Assembly: GCF_040822115.1 (NCBI RefSeq)
Contig: NZ_CP162004.1
Location: 682,001-746,000, forward strand
Source: Flavobacterium sp. WC2421
Lineage (GTDB): Bacteria; Bacteroidota; Bacteroidia; Flavobacteriales; Flavobacteriaceae
Length of the DNA stretch: 64,000 nt
Reading direction: 5' to 3'
Part shown: positions 17,457-26,606 of the stretch, in pieces
How the letters are laid out: every line of letters begins with the position of its first letter
Numbering within the stretch: position 1 is the first letter of the stretch
Program-made: the position numbers and the translations under genes
The notes under the pieces: model-generated
Databases searched by the model: none
What the model was told of the DNA's origin: nothing
The model's input: the letters and a program-made list of their open reading frames with translations, nothing else

Positions 17457-20400
17457 CTAGACCCTATACTTCTTAAAATTCTCTGCCTGTTCAAAAATCT
17501 CTTTATAAACCTCGTCTCGATCTACTGGAGGATAACCATTATCAGCTAAGAGGATAATCAAACCTACTTTCAATTCTGCTTTTATATCATCTCGTTTACT
17601 CCAATCCGTATATTGAGCTTTATCATCAACCACTTCTTTGACTTTTTGTGCAAGTGTGATTAGCTTTTCTTCTGGATACACAAAATCATATTTAATTGCC
17701 AAGGCTTTTAAAATGTCGTAGAAGGCTTTTTCTTCTATATCAATTCCTAAATCTTTGAACGAGTCTTTCTCTTTTTTTAAGGCAAAATACAAGTCAATAA
17801 TCTCATCAGTAAAGTCCTCTAGTACCATACTGTTTAACACATCGCTTTCTTTTCGTTCGTTGTATTTGTCCACAATAAATTGCAGGCGTTTTGAAAAATC
17901 AATTCCCATAACTTTATTGATTTTCTGTACGTCTTCAATGGCTTTTGCCAATAATTTTTGCAACAATTTAATCTTGGTGTTGGGAAGTTTAATCTTGTCC
18001 AATTTCGCCAAATAATCTTCTGAGAAAATGTCAACCTCTGTTTCACCAGTTTCTCCTAATTTAAAGATCTCTTCGATTCCTTCACTTTCAATTGCTTCCT
18101 GAATCATATTACGAACTTTATTGTTCATTTGTGCAGTATCTGGAGCAACTCCTTTGGTTAGTTTGAATACAATGGATCTTACAGCCAAGAAGAAATGAAT
18201 TTCATCTCTAACGTGATTCGTAAAAGCGTCACTACCTGAACAAATATCATAGGCCGCTTTTAAACGCTTTACGATATACATAAAACGTTTTTCTATATCT
18301 TGTGTTATCTGGGCAAATTCAGCACCTTTATTTAAAGTGTTCAGTTGTTCCAGAGGTGTGCCGTTGAAATACTTACTATTATCAAATTTATGAAACAGTT
18401 TATGTAATAAATCCAATTGGTCTTTTACTACTACAATAGATTGCTCGATGTCTTCAAAAATGTCAGAATCCTTTTTGTTATAATGGGCTAAAGCTAAATT
18501 CATTTGCTTTTTGATACCAATATAATCCACAATCAAACCTTTGTTTTTTCCTTCGAATTTTCGATTCACTCTTGAAATGGTTTGAATCAAATTGTGACGC
18601 TGGATTGGTTTATCAATATACATCGTATCTAGGAATGGAACATCAAAACCTGTCAACCACATGTCTACTACGATGGCTATTTTGAAATTGGATTTTTCGT
18701 TTTTAAATTGTCGGTCCAACTCTTTACGATCGTCTTTTGTGCCTAGTAAATGATACATGTCTGCTGGGTCATCTTTACCTCGAGTCATAATCATTTTTAT
18801 ACGCTCGATTGGTTTGATCTCTTTTTTCTCTTTATCGGTTAGGATTACACCTTCATCACAAACTTTTATTTCACCCCATTCAGGTCTTAGCTCTAAAACG
18901 TTTTTATACAACTCATAAGCGATGGGTCTGCTGCTGCAAACAAACATAGCTTTCCCTTTTACTGTAGCTCCTTCGGTTATTCGATTCTCATAATGGTTCA
19001 CGAAATCCTCAGCTAAATCCTTTAGTCGTTTAGGATCACCAATGATGGCATTCATTTGCGCCATCACTTTTTTACTCTCTTCAATTTGATGCTCATTACT
19101 TCCTTCCTCAGCACAACGGTTATAGTATTCTTCAATTTCTTGAAGTTTACGATTATTCAATAAAACTTTGGCGGCACGTCCTTCATAAACGATGCGTACC
19201 GTAATTTCATCTGCAACAGATTCCGTCATCGTATAGGCGTCTACCACTTCTCCAAATACATCAATGGTAGCGTCAATAGGAGTTCCTGTAAAACCTACAT
19301 AAGTGGCATTTGGTAAAGAATCGTGAAGGTATTTAGCAAAGCCATAGGTTTTAACCACCCCTTTTTCAGTCACCGTTACTTTTTGATCTAAATTGGTTTG
19401 GCTTCGATGCGCTTCATCTGAAATACATATTACATTGTTTCTATCTGTCAATAATTTAGTGTCCTCATTGAACTTGTGAATCGTAGTTAAGAATACGCCA
19501 CCGCTGTTTCTACCCTGAACTAGTTCCCGAAGATTAGATCGACTTTCTACACTGATAATCGTATCATCACCCACAAAGCCTTTGGCATTCGTAAATTGTC
19601 CCGATAATTGGTCGTCGAGATCCGTTCTATCGGTAATAAGAATAATTGTGGGACTACCGAAATGAGTACTTTTCATCAATAAGCGAGTCAAGAATAGCAT
19701 CGTATAGCTTTTCCCGCATCCTGTGGTACCAAAATAAGTTCCTCCTTTACCGTCGCCTTCTGGACGTTGGTGAATTTTTATGTTTTCAAAAAGTTTTGTG
19801 GCTGCATAATATTGGGGATAGCGACAAACAATCTTTTCGTTTTTCTTAGAGCTATCGGGTAGATAGATAAAGTTGTGAATAATGTCACGCAGTCTTTTAC
19901 GATTGAACATTCCTTGAATTAAGGTGTACATCGCGTCAATACCGTCTACTTCTTTTTTCATGCCTTCTATTTTACGCCAGGCATAAAAGAACTCGTAAGG
20001 GGCAAAGAATGAACCTGCTTTGGTATTCACACCGTCACTAATAACGCAAAAAGCATTGTATTTAAACAAATCAGGAATGTCTCTTTTATATCGAGTGGTT
20101 AACTGGACATAAGCATCGTGAATAGTGGTATTTTCCTGAATGGCAGTTTTGAATTCAAAAACTACCAATGGCAATCCGTTGATGTATAAAATCAAATCAG
20201 GGATACGCATTTCGTATCCTTTAATCGCTAGTTGATTTACAATTTTATAAATATTGTTATCTTCTTCCGAATAGTCTATGAGCTGTATGTAACAATCTTT
20301 TTCGCTGCGGTCTTCTCTTTTTAATAGAAAACCATCCGAAACCATTTTCATAATCGCTTTATTGCTTTCATACAAATCTGATGAAGGCAAGCGTTCTAAA

Positions 20401-20645
20401 TCTCTAACGATAGAATCAATTTCGATTTCGGAAATATTCACTGAAGCATAATTAGATCGCAAATAATTTCTTAAATCATCTGTAATCAGGACTTTTTCAC
20501 TTACTATATGTCCGTAAGTAGATGGTGGTTCTGCAACTCCATTGAATTCTAATTTACGGATGTCACTTCCTACAAGATAAGTCATCTCTTGTTCTTGTAG
20601 TAAGCTGATAAATGCTTGTTCTAATTGTGCTTCGGTAAATTTCAT
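17457..20645 (-). CDS. hsdR: Type I restriction enzyme R subunit
   Basis: Motor and nuclease subunit (1062 residues) of a type I restriction-modification complex, cutting unmodified DNA after ATP-driven translocation. The N-terminal PD-(D/E)xK nuclease shows Asp150 and the Glu164-x-Lys166 motif (PDLILYINGLPLVVFEFKT). The SF2 helicase has Walker A GTTGCGKS (Lys312), DEAH at 410-413, and QTISRVNRKFEGK as motif VI. The C-terminal third is the helical R-M contact region. It is the last gene of the defence operon, 10 bp after the DUF262 gene and separated from hsdM/hsdS by three unrelated genes. No inactivating change was seen. Confidence 0.96.
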   Translation of the reverse strand: MKFTEAQLEQAFISLLQEQEMTYLVGSDIRKLEFNGVAEPPSTYGHIVSEKVLITDDLRNYLRSNYASVNISEIEIDSIVRDLERLPSSDLYESNKAIMKMVSDGFLLKREDRSEKDCYIQLIDYSEEDNNIYKIVNQLAIKGYEMRIPDLILYINGLPLVVFEFKTAIQENTTIHDAYVQLTTRYKRDIPDLFKYNAFCVISDGVNTKAGSFFAPYEFFYAWRKIEGMKKEVDGIDAMYTLIQGMFNRKRLRDIIHNFIYLPDSSKKNEKIVCRYPQYYAATKLFENIKIHQRPEGDGKGGTYFGTTGCGKSYTMLFLTRLLMKSTHFGSPTIILITDRTDLDDQLSGQFTNAKGFVGDDTIISVESRSNLRELVQGRNSGGVFLTTIHKFNEDTKLLTDRNNVICISDEAHRSQTNLDQKVTVTEKGVVKTYGFAKYLHDSLPNATYVGFTGTPIDATIDVFGEVVDAYTMTESVADEITVRIVYEGRAAKVLLNNRKLQEIEEYYNRCAEEGSNEHQIEESKKVMAQMNAIIGDPKRLKDLAEDFVNHYENRITEGATVKGKAMFVCSSRPIAYELYKNVLELRPEWGEIKVCDEGVILTDKEKKEIKPIERIKMIMTRGKDDPADMYHLLGTKDDRKELDRQFKNEKSNFKIAIVVDMWLTGFDVPFLDTMYIDKPIQRHNLIQTISRVNRKFEGKNKGLIVDYIGIKKQMNLALAHYNKKDSDIFEDIEQSIVVVKDQLDLLHKLFHKFDNSKYFNGTPLEQLNTLNKGAEFAQITQDIEKRFMYIVKRLKAAYDICSGSDAFTNHVRDEIHFFLAVRSIVFKLTKGVAPDTAQMNNKVRNMIQEAIESEGIEEIFKLGETGETEVDIFSEDYLAKLDKIKLPNTKIKLLQKLLAKAIEDVQKINKVMGIDFSKRLQFIVDKYNERKESDVLNSMVLEDFTDEIIDLYFALKKEKDSFKDLGIDIEEKAFYDILKALAIKYDFVYPEEKLITLAQKVKEVVDDKAQYTDWSKRDDIKAELKVGLIILLADNGYPPVDRDEVYKEIFEQAENFKKYRV

Positions 20646-20655
20646 AAAAATGTTT

Positions 20656-22446
20656 TTATAACTGCTCGTAATAGACTTTTAATTTATTTGCCATCAATCT
20701 TCTGCGTTCTTCTAAAAATCCTTCATATACCAAGTGACTTGCTTCCTCTAGAATACTTGGAATGTCATTATTAATCAAGTTTTCTTGCAGACTACTTTCA
20801 GAATCCAAAGTGCTTATTCCATTAGTTCCCGCCTGTATTTGAAGTTTTACCTTATCCAAATAATCTTTAGGCGTTAACATCCCCACTTTTATATTGGTAG
20901 CTTGTTCTGTGAATACAAAATTGGCAACTTGATTGTATGCTTTCTGTGGATATCCATTATTCATCAAGTATTTTTTTGGAAAAATATGATGTACATCTCC
21001 TCGTTGTTCTATAAGGCTACTAATTTTCATGCTTTTAGATAAAAAAGCTACCGAATTATTACTTACTTGTGCCGCTAAATACAAGTTGTATGCATTGTTG
21101 TTGACACTGGAAGACTCTAAATCGTTTATGATTCCGAAATCCCAAAAACCGGCACCCAAGTTCGCTTGTTCCATTTGGATTAAATAGGCTGCTATTCCTT
21201 TTTCATTGATTTGTTTGATGTCTTCATCTATTCGAGATTCTGCAGAACCGGAATAACGACCAATTAATATACTCATGACCAACCAACGTTTTACATAGCC
21301 TTGTGTTTCCGCTTCACCCATTCCATCTTCACGCAATTTTAAATACAAAGCATAAGCAAAATTCAAACTGTTTTGAGAAGATATTAATTTCTTACTAATT
21401 AAACCTGTCGATTTAATGATCATTATAAAACGTTGGTAATTAGTCTGATTTACAAAAGCAGATAAGCCTTCGGATAGTTTAGCATAACTGGCTTCGGCAA
21501 TACTTCCTTCATAGGAACGGGTTTCAAAATTCCTTCCTGATAATAAAGCGACTAAATCACTGAATTTACCACGACTAAACTTGAAAGTAAATGCGACTCT
21601 TAATAAAGCTATATAATCAGGTACATACAAATCATCACTGCCTGTAGCCATCCATTTGATCTCTTTGTAGTAATCAGTCTGTGTAAAGGTATTGTCGTTG
21701 TCTTGTATGTGTTTAATGAATCCTTTATCGACTAACAAGCGGCAGAAGTAATCTACCATTTTACGCATGGTGTTGCCGCCATATTTTTCATCAGAAGCGA
21801 TTTTAGACATTACAAAATCGGCATTGCTTAAGACAACGCCTTTTTGATTGATACGGATAAAAATTTCGGTAACGGTATCAATATCTAAACTGGCATCTAA
21901 TTCGATAATACCCACTTGTTTGGTTTTGATTCGTTTTAGGTTTTCAATACGCTCTTCTACTAAATCTTCATCGGCATCAGGATTGTCTTGGCAATATTTC
22001 CGAATGGCTTTAGAAATGGAAATTTCATCATTTACAATTGGGTTAATATTATCTATCCATTCCGGACTTTTTTCGTAGGCTTTATTGAGTACATCAAATT
22101 TTTCTTCAAGAGGATTAAAGGCGATGCGAATGTTTATTTCTTTGTAGTTTTTATCCAAAACACGTTGGCCGACTATGGCAGCTGTTAAAGCTGTAATACG
22201 TTGTTGACCATCTATCAATACTTTTTTGCCAGCAGATAGTTCGCCGTTCTTTAATTTTACATCTGGATTTCTCCAGGTAATTATATAACCCACAGGATAT
22301 CCCTGATATAAGGAATCAATTAAGTCTCTTACTTTGGCACCGTTCCAAACAAAAGGTCTTTGAATTTCAGGAATGGCAATATCGCCAGATTTGATCCAAC
22401 TTAATAATGTTTCTACGGGTTGTTGATGGACGCTATATTTTGCCAT
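20656..22446 (-). CDS. DUF262 / HNH protein (GmrSD-like)
   Basis: A 596-residue protein with the two halves of GmrSD-type defence proteins. The N-terminal DUF262 ParB/sulfiredoxin-like nucleotidase domain has the signature IPEIQRPFVW and IDGQQR (Asp79-Gly-Gln-Gln-Arg83). A C-terminal HNH-like nuclease segment has GDVHHIFPKKY (His486, His487) followed by Asn in a QATNIKVG segment. Relatives restrict modified phage DNA (type IV, GmrSD, BrxU) or act with phosphorothioate systems (SspE). Here it sits between the Panacea gene (39 bp) and hsdR (10 bp), so it is part of the type I operon. Target and NTP requirement are inferred. Confidence 0.9.
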   Translation of the reverse strand: MAKYSVHQQPVETLLSWIKSGDIAIPEIQRPFVWNGAKVRDLIDSLYQGYPVGYIITWRNPDVKLKNGELSAGKKVLIDGQQRITALTAAIVGQRVLDKNYKEINIRIAFNPLEEKFDVLNKAYEKSPEWIDNINPIVNDEISISKAIRKYCQDNPDADEDLVEERIENLKRIKTKQVGIIELDASLDIDTVTEIFIRINQKGVVLSNADFVMSKIASDEKYGGNTMRKMVDYFCRLLVDKGFIKHIQDNDNTFTQTDYYKEIKWMATGSDDLYVPDYIALLRVAFTFKFSRGKFSDLVALLSGRNFETRSYEGSIAEASYAKLSEGLSAFVNQTNYQRFIMIIKSTGLISKKLISSQNSLNFAYALYLKLREDGMGEAETQGYVKRWLVMSILIGRYSGSAESRIDEDIKQINEKGIAAYLIQMEQANLGAGFWDFGIINDLESSSVNNNAYNLYLAAQVSNNSVAFLSKSMKISSLIEQRGDVHHIFPKKYLMNNGYPQKAYNQVANFVFTEQATNIKVGMLTPKDYLDKVKLQIQAGTNGISTLDSESSLQENLINNDIPSILEEASHLVYEGFLEERRRLMANKLKVYYEQL

Positions 22447-22485
22447 TTATTTATACTTTTTCTTTGAATTTAAAATGAATCACTG

Positions 22486-22947
22486 TTATTTCTCTTTGTA
22501 TTTCCTTGCTAAGTTTACTATATCAATTATTTGCCCTTGTGGTGTGTTTAAAACTCCGTAGGTCGAATTAACTAAGTTATTAAGCTCTGTCCAACTATAA
22601 TCTTTGCAATGACCTATAACAAAATCCACAACTTTTTTGGCCTCATCTTTTAAACTCAAATTCTCTTTTTTATTTAAGAAAATTATGACCGTTTGTTCTC
22701 TGTTTTTATCATCAAGTTTTATAGTAACTTCATAATTAGAAGATTCATTATAAATACTTCTTAATGTTTTATAAAATGGGCCGTATTCAGTTTGCATCCA
22801 TTCTATATCAGTTATTTTCTCAAAATTAGTTATTGCATAACGCCACTCTATTAAATAAAGTAATTTCATTACTCTAGAAATAGATAACTGATTTGAATTA
22901 GGGTATTTTATATACAAATAATCTAAAATATTTATTACTCTCTCCAT
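22486..22947 (-). CDS. Panacea (SocA/DUF4065) domain protein, putative antitoxin
   Basis: A 153-residue single-domain protein. The N-terminal layout (ILDYLYIKYP, SRVMKLLYLIEWRYA, WMQTEYGPFYKTLRSIY) matches the Panacea fold, formerly DUF4065, found in SocA and in a broad class of antitoxins that neutralise unrelated toxins. The immediately preceding gene (2 bp away, same strand) encodes a membrane protein, which is a plausible toxin partner since several Panacea partners are membrane-active. It is enclosed in the type I operon between hsdS and the DUF262 gene. Antitoxin function is inferred from family and pairing. Confidence 0.8.
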   Translation of the reverse strand: MERVINILDYLYIKYPNSNQLSISRVMKLLYLIEWRYAITNFEKITDIEWMQTEYGPFYKTLRSIYNESSNYEVTIKLDDKNREQTVIIFLNKKENLSLKDEAKKVVDFVIGHCKDYSWTELNNLVNSTYGVLNTPQGQIIDIVNLARKYKEK

Positions 22948-22949
22948 AA

Positions 22950-23846
22950 TTAAAATCCTTTTTCTAGTGCTTTATTAATATTTGGAAAATCCCAATCAAT
23001 TTTTTCAACAAAAGCTACTAATCTTTTTTCCTCATCTTGATTTAATGTAAACTCTATTTCAACTTCTTCAAAAGCCCTATCATTTTTACTTTCTATTACA
23101 ATAATTGAAGTTTGTTCGAGATTCATTAAATCCTTAAAAGCTTTTATATAGAAGCTCCTGCTTTTCATTTTCATATTCCAAACCGTCTCCTCTTCAATTT
23201 GAGCAAGATCATTAACAACTTTGTAATAACTTCTCCTAAATTTCGTCCTTTTGCTGTCGGCAACTGGAATCCCTGAGTTTTTAAAAAATTTAATTTCTTG
23301 CCAAGCTTTGAAAATTAATCCTTCTTTCTTATAACTAGTACGACTTCTCCTTTTTAACTCAGGATTTGAAGAGTAACGTCCTAATACATAAAATTCGTCA
23401 TTAATTAGTTTATATAAACTAATTCTTTCATTACTTCCCAATTTCATTTTTTCAAAAAGATAAGCTAAATGAATTTCTACAATTTCAATAGAATTATTAT
23501 TAATTTTTGAAATTTGACTTTCTAAGTTTTGAATTTTAATATCTAATTCATTTTTTTCATTATTTAATAAATCAATTTCATTAGTTTTATTTTTTTCTAT
23601 TTTTTCAATAGTTTTTGAATTGGAAACCTGCTTAACAATATGCATAATACTAGAAAGTATTATAAAACAAAACAAAATCCAACCAAGTGAATTAGAATGT
23701 ATTTTATGCCAAAATATTTCACGATTCAAACTAAACAATATACCAACAATAGCAAAAATTAAAGTATTTAATCCATTCCAATAGGGCAATCCATGTTCAT
23801 ATATATGGTTCGAAAAAATTCCGAATTTTGTGTTCTCTATTCCCAT
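22950..23846 (-). CDS. Membrane protein with coiled coil, possible Panacea partner
   Basis: A 298-residue protein not matched to a family. Two transmembrane helices near the N terminus (about 24-42 and 52-70) are followed by a coiled coil (about 78-120, Asn/Glu/Lys/Ile-rich) and a cytosolic domain of about 170 residues. That domain contains LYKLINDEFYVLGRYS and a basic RRSRTSYKKEG stretch, faintly like a GAF-type sensor. It is 9 bp after hsdS and 2 bp before the Panacea gene. It could be the toxin of a Panacea pair or a membrane sensor; the sequence does not decide. Confidence 0.75.
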   Translation of the reverse strand: MGIENTKFGIFSNHIYEHGLPYWNGLNTLIFAIVGILFSLNREIFWHKIHSNSLGWILFCFIILSSIMHIVKQVSNSKTIEKIEKNKTNEIDLLNNEKNELDIKIQNLESQISKINNNSIEIVEIHLAYLFEKMKLGSNERISLYKLINDEFYVLGRYSSNPELKRRSRTSYKKEGLIFKAWQEIKFFKNSGIPVADSKRTKFRRSYYKVVNDLAQIEEETVWNMKMKSRSFYIKAFKDLMNLEQTSIIVIESKNDRAFEEVEIEFTLNQDEEKRLVAFVEKIDWDFPNINKALEKGF

Positions 23847-23855
23847 TTAAGTTCT

Positions 23856-25052
23856 CTAGTAATTAGTTTCTATTCCACTCTCAACCCTTGTCATTTTTGC
23901 CAACAATAACTCCTTCAATTCCTCTAACTTTAGATTTTCTAAAACTTTTATAATTAGTTTACTATCTATTAATTCTACAGTTGAATTAAATTTCGCAAAC
24001 ACCTCATTGTCAGGAATTAACACTGGAATTGATTGAATATTGTACAAAGGCAACTTTCCTTGAACTCCACCTACTGTACTTTCTTCAATCACTCTTTTAC
24101 CAATTTCTGAATTTAAATAATGATAGAGAAACTTTGCATTTACAAACTCTATATTATTTATTTTCATACAGTTTTCAGTAAGATTTGCATTATTTAAGCT
24201 TTCGTTAATAATATTAACCACACCTATTGTACCAACAATAGAAATAATTACATCATTTGTATTAGCAGTGTATCTTGAAATTTGAGCTTGAATTTCATGT
24301 GACACATACTGAAATTTTGAATTTAATACTAAAAACTTAGTTTTTTTCATGTCTGCAACCTTGATATAAGGTCTACCAATTTTGAAGTCATTCAATTCAT
24401 CACCTTTCGGTAGGCGCTTTCCTCCTTTAATACTTGAAAATCCACCTAAATTTAAAAACCTCCATCCTTCAGGTAAATTTTCAAAATCTATTTCATCCAC
24501 AAACCATTGCTTGTAAATAGCCTGAGCGGTATCTTCGAGTTTAGTAATGAGTTGGTTGTTTAAGGCAATACGGTTTTGAATAATGTTGTATTCTCGAACG
24601 ATTTCTTGTTGTTTTTCAGGAGAAGGAATAGGTAAATAACAATCGTTTAAAGCATCCCAATCAAATCCACCTCTAATCGCACTATCGCATTTAAAATCGG
24701 CATATCTGTCAAATTCGGATCTTCTAAACCACATCATCAAATATTTTGGATTGAGTTCATTCTCGTCATTAACTTCAAAAACGGTGTACGCAGGAGAAAC
24801 CAAGACTGGCTCTTCATCAATTTTCAAAACAACTGGAAATTTATGAACTCGAATAACAGACATAAAATCGCAAGAAAATTGATGTTTATTCACAACTTTA
24901 TAGACACTCATATCAGTTCCTATAATATTAGACGTTGAAACTCTAAATTCTTTGGTCATACTAAGACCAACTAATTTTGAAACTTTTAAATCTCTATTTC
25001 TATTTTCTACTTTATGAATATAGTCTCCTAATCTTTTATAACTTGATTTCAT
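23856..25052 (-). CDS. hsdS: Type I restriction enzyme S (specificity) subunit
   Basis: Specificity subunit of 398 residues that sets the bipartite recognition sequence. Two target-recognition domains are present (about 1-155 and 200-350), each followed by a conserved helix: LPIPSPEKQQEIVREYNIIQ and a C-terminal FNSTVELIDSKLI segment. The ATG overlaps the hsdM stop by 17 bases, indicating translational coupling. The recognition sequence cannot be predicted from sequence alone. No inverted partial hsdS copies were found nearby, so phase variation by inversion is not indicated. Confidence 0.95.
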   Translation of the reverse strand: MKSSYKRLGDYIHKVENRNRDLKVSKLVGLSMTKEFRVSTSNIIGTDMSVYKVVNKHQFSCDFMSVIRVHKFPVVLKIDEEPVLVSPAYTVFEVNDENELNPKYLMMWFRRSEFDRYADFKCDSAIRGGFDWDALNDCYLPIPSPEKQQEIVREYNIIQNRIALNNQLITKLEDTAQAIYKQWFVDEIDFENLPEGWRFLNLGGFSSIKGGKRLPKGDELNDFKIGRPYIKVADMKKTKFLVLNSKFQYVSHEIQAQISRYTANTNDVIISIVGTIGVVNIINESLNNANLTENCMKINNIEFVNAKFLYHYLNSEIGKRVIEESTVGGVQGKLPLYNIQSIPVLIPDNEVFAKFNSTVELIDSKLIIKVLENLKLEELKELLLAKMTRVESGIETNY

Positions 25053-26604
25053 AACCTAATTCTTTGAAAACGGTTAATAAATCAGTTTTCGATTTTGTTT
25101 CGGCCTGCAATAGTTCACCAAACTCTGCCTGTAAAGTTTGCATTTTTTCATCAAAATCAATATTCTCATCACGGTTAACGAATTCAATGTATTTACTTGG
25201 CACCAAGGAAAAATCTTTGGAGGTAACCTCTTCTAAAGAAGCGGAATAAGAAAACTCAGGAACATCGTGATATTTTGATAAATCTGTTTGCCAATTGTGG
25301 TAGGCTTGAGTGATTTCAAGTATATTCTCTTCAGAAAATTGCGTAAATTTCTTTTCAAAAGGAATTCCTTTTTCTCTTAAATCCAAGAATAAAATTTCGT
25401 TTTGGCGGTCTCTATAGTTTCTGGTTTCATCCGGCAATTGAACTGTTCTAGCTTTTTTATTTTTGTTCAAAATCCAAAGCGTTACACTAATGTCAGTGGT
25501 ATAAAACATAGATCGTGGTAAAATTACAATGGCTTCCACAATATCATTTTCTATCAGTTTTCTACGAATTTTATACTCTTCACCACCGCCAGAAAGTGCA
25601 CCATTGGCCAAGATAAATCCTGCCACACCGTTTTCGGAAAGTTTAGAAACCATATTCAAAATCCAAGCATAATTAGCATTGCTAGTAGGAGGGACGTCAT
25701 AGCCTCTCCAGCGAGGATCGTCTACCAATTCATCAGCAGCTCTCCAGTCTTTTTGGTTGAACGGAGGATTAGCCATAATGTAATCGGCTTTCAAATCGGG
25801 ATGTTGGTCACGACCAAAAGTGTCGGCCGCTACATCACCTAAATTGGCCGCAATCCCACGAATGGCCAAGTTCATTTTGGCCAGTTTGTAGGTTGTAGAA
25901 GTGTATTCTTGTCCGTAGATAGAAATCTCTTTTTTGTTACCGTGATGGTTTTCTATAAACTTAATAGATTGCACAAACATACCTCCAGAACCACAAGCGG
26001 GATCATAGATAACCCCTTTGTAGGGTTCAATCATTTCGGCAATGAGGTTTACAATACTTTTAGGGGTATAGAATTCACCTTTCCCTTTTCCTTCTGCCAA
26101 GGCAAACTTGCTCAGAAAATATTCATATACACGACCCACAATATCGGTCTGTTTGTCCTTGATGGTGTCAATGTTGTTGATCGTGTCTAACAAAGCAGCT
26201 AACTTACTCACATCCATATTAAGACGAGAGAAGTAGTTGTCAGGCAAAGCGCCTTTCAGGGCAGGATTGTTTTTCTCGATAGTATGCAAAGCGGTATCGA
26301 TTTTTAAGGCAATATCATTTTGCTTGGAGTTTTCAATAACAAATGACCAACGGGATTCTTCGGGTAAAAAGAAAATGTTAGACATATTGTAGAATTCCTT
26401 CATTTCCAGGTATTTCTCTTTTCCATCAGCGATCAGTTCCTTGCGACGTTCTTCAAACTTGTCACTGGCAAATTTCAGGAATATCAACCCTAACACTACG
26501 TGCTTGTATTCAGATGATTCTACTGTTCCTCGCAGTTTATTTGCCGAATCCCAAAGGGTTTCTTCTATGCTTTTTTCTTTCTTTGCTTTAGCTTTTATGG
26601 CCAT
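25036..26604 (-). CDS. hsdM: Type I DNA adenine methyltransferase M subunit
   Basis: Methylation subunit of 522 residues that adds N6-methyl groups to adenine using S-adenosylmethionine. It has the helical HsdM_N region (ETLWDSANKLRGTVESSEYK), SAM-binding motif I DPACGSGG (Asp201) and catalytic motif IV NPPF (Asn279). It begins 2 bp after the receiver-domain gene and overlaps hsdS. A second, separate methyltransferase domain is encoded two genes upstream in the kinase fusion, so the operon holds two HsdM-type domains of clearly different sequence. Confidence 0.97.
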   Translation of the reverse strand: MAIKAKAKKEKSIEETLWDSANKLRGTVESSEYKHVVLGLIFLKFASDKFEERRKELIADGKEKYLEMKEFYNMSNIFFLPEESRWSFVIENSKQNDIALKIDTALHTIEKNNPALKGALPDNYFSRLNMDVSKLAALLDTINNIDTIKDKQTDIVGRVYEYFLSKFALAEGKGKGEFYTPKSIVNLIAEMIEPYKGVIYDPACGSGGMFVQSIKFIENHHGNKKEISIYGQEYTSTTYKLAKMNLAIRGIAANLGDVAADTFGRDQHPDLKADYIMANPPFNQKDWRAADELVDDPRWRGYDVPPTSNANYAWILNMVSKLSENGVAGFILANGALSGGGEEYKIRRKLIENDIVEAIVILPRSMFYTTDISVTLWILNKNKKARTVQLPDETRNYRDRQNEILFLDLREKGIPFEKKFTQFSEENILEITQAYHNWQTDLSKYHDVPEFSYSASLEEVTSKDFSLVPSKYIEFVNRDENIDFDEKMQTLQAEFGELLQAETKSKTDLLTVFKELGYEIKL

Positions 26605-26606
26605 AA

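Noticed and set aside
23856-25052. Phase-variable hsdS by inversion
   Set aside because: No second hsdS fragment, inverted copies or extra recombinase near hsdS was found.
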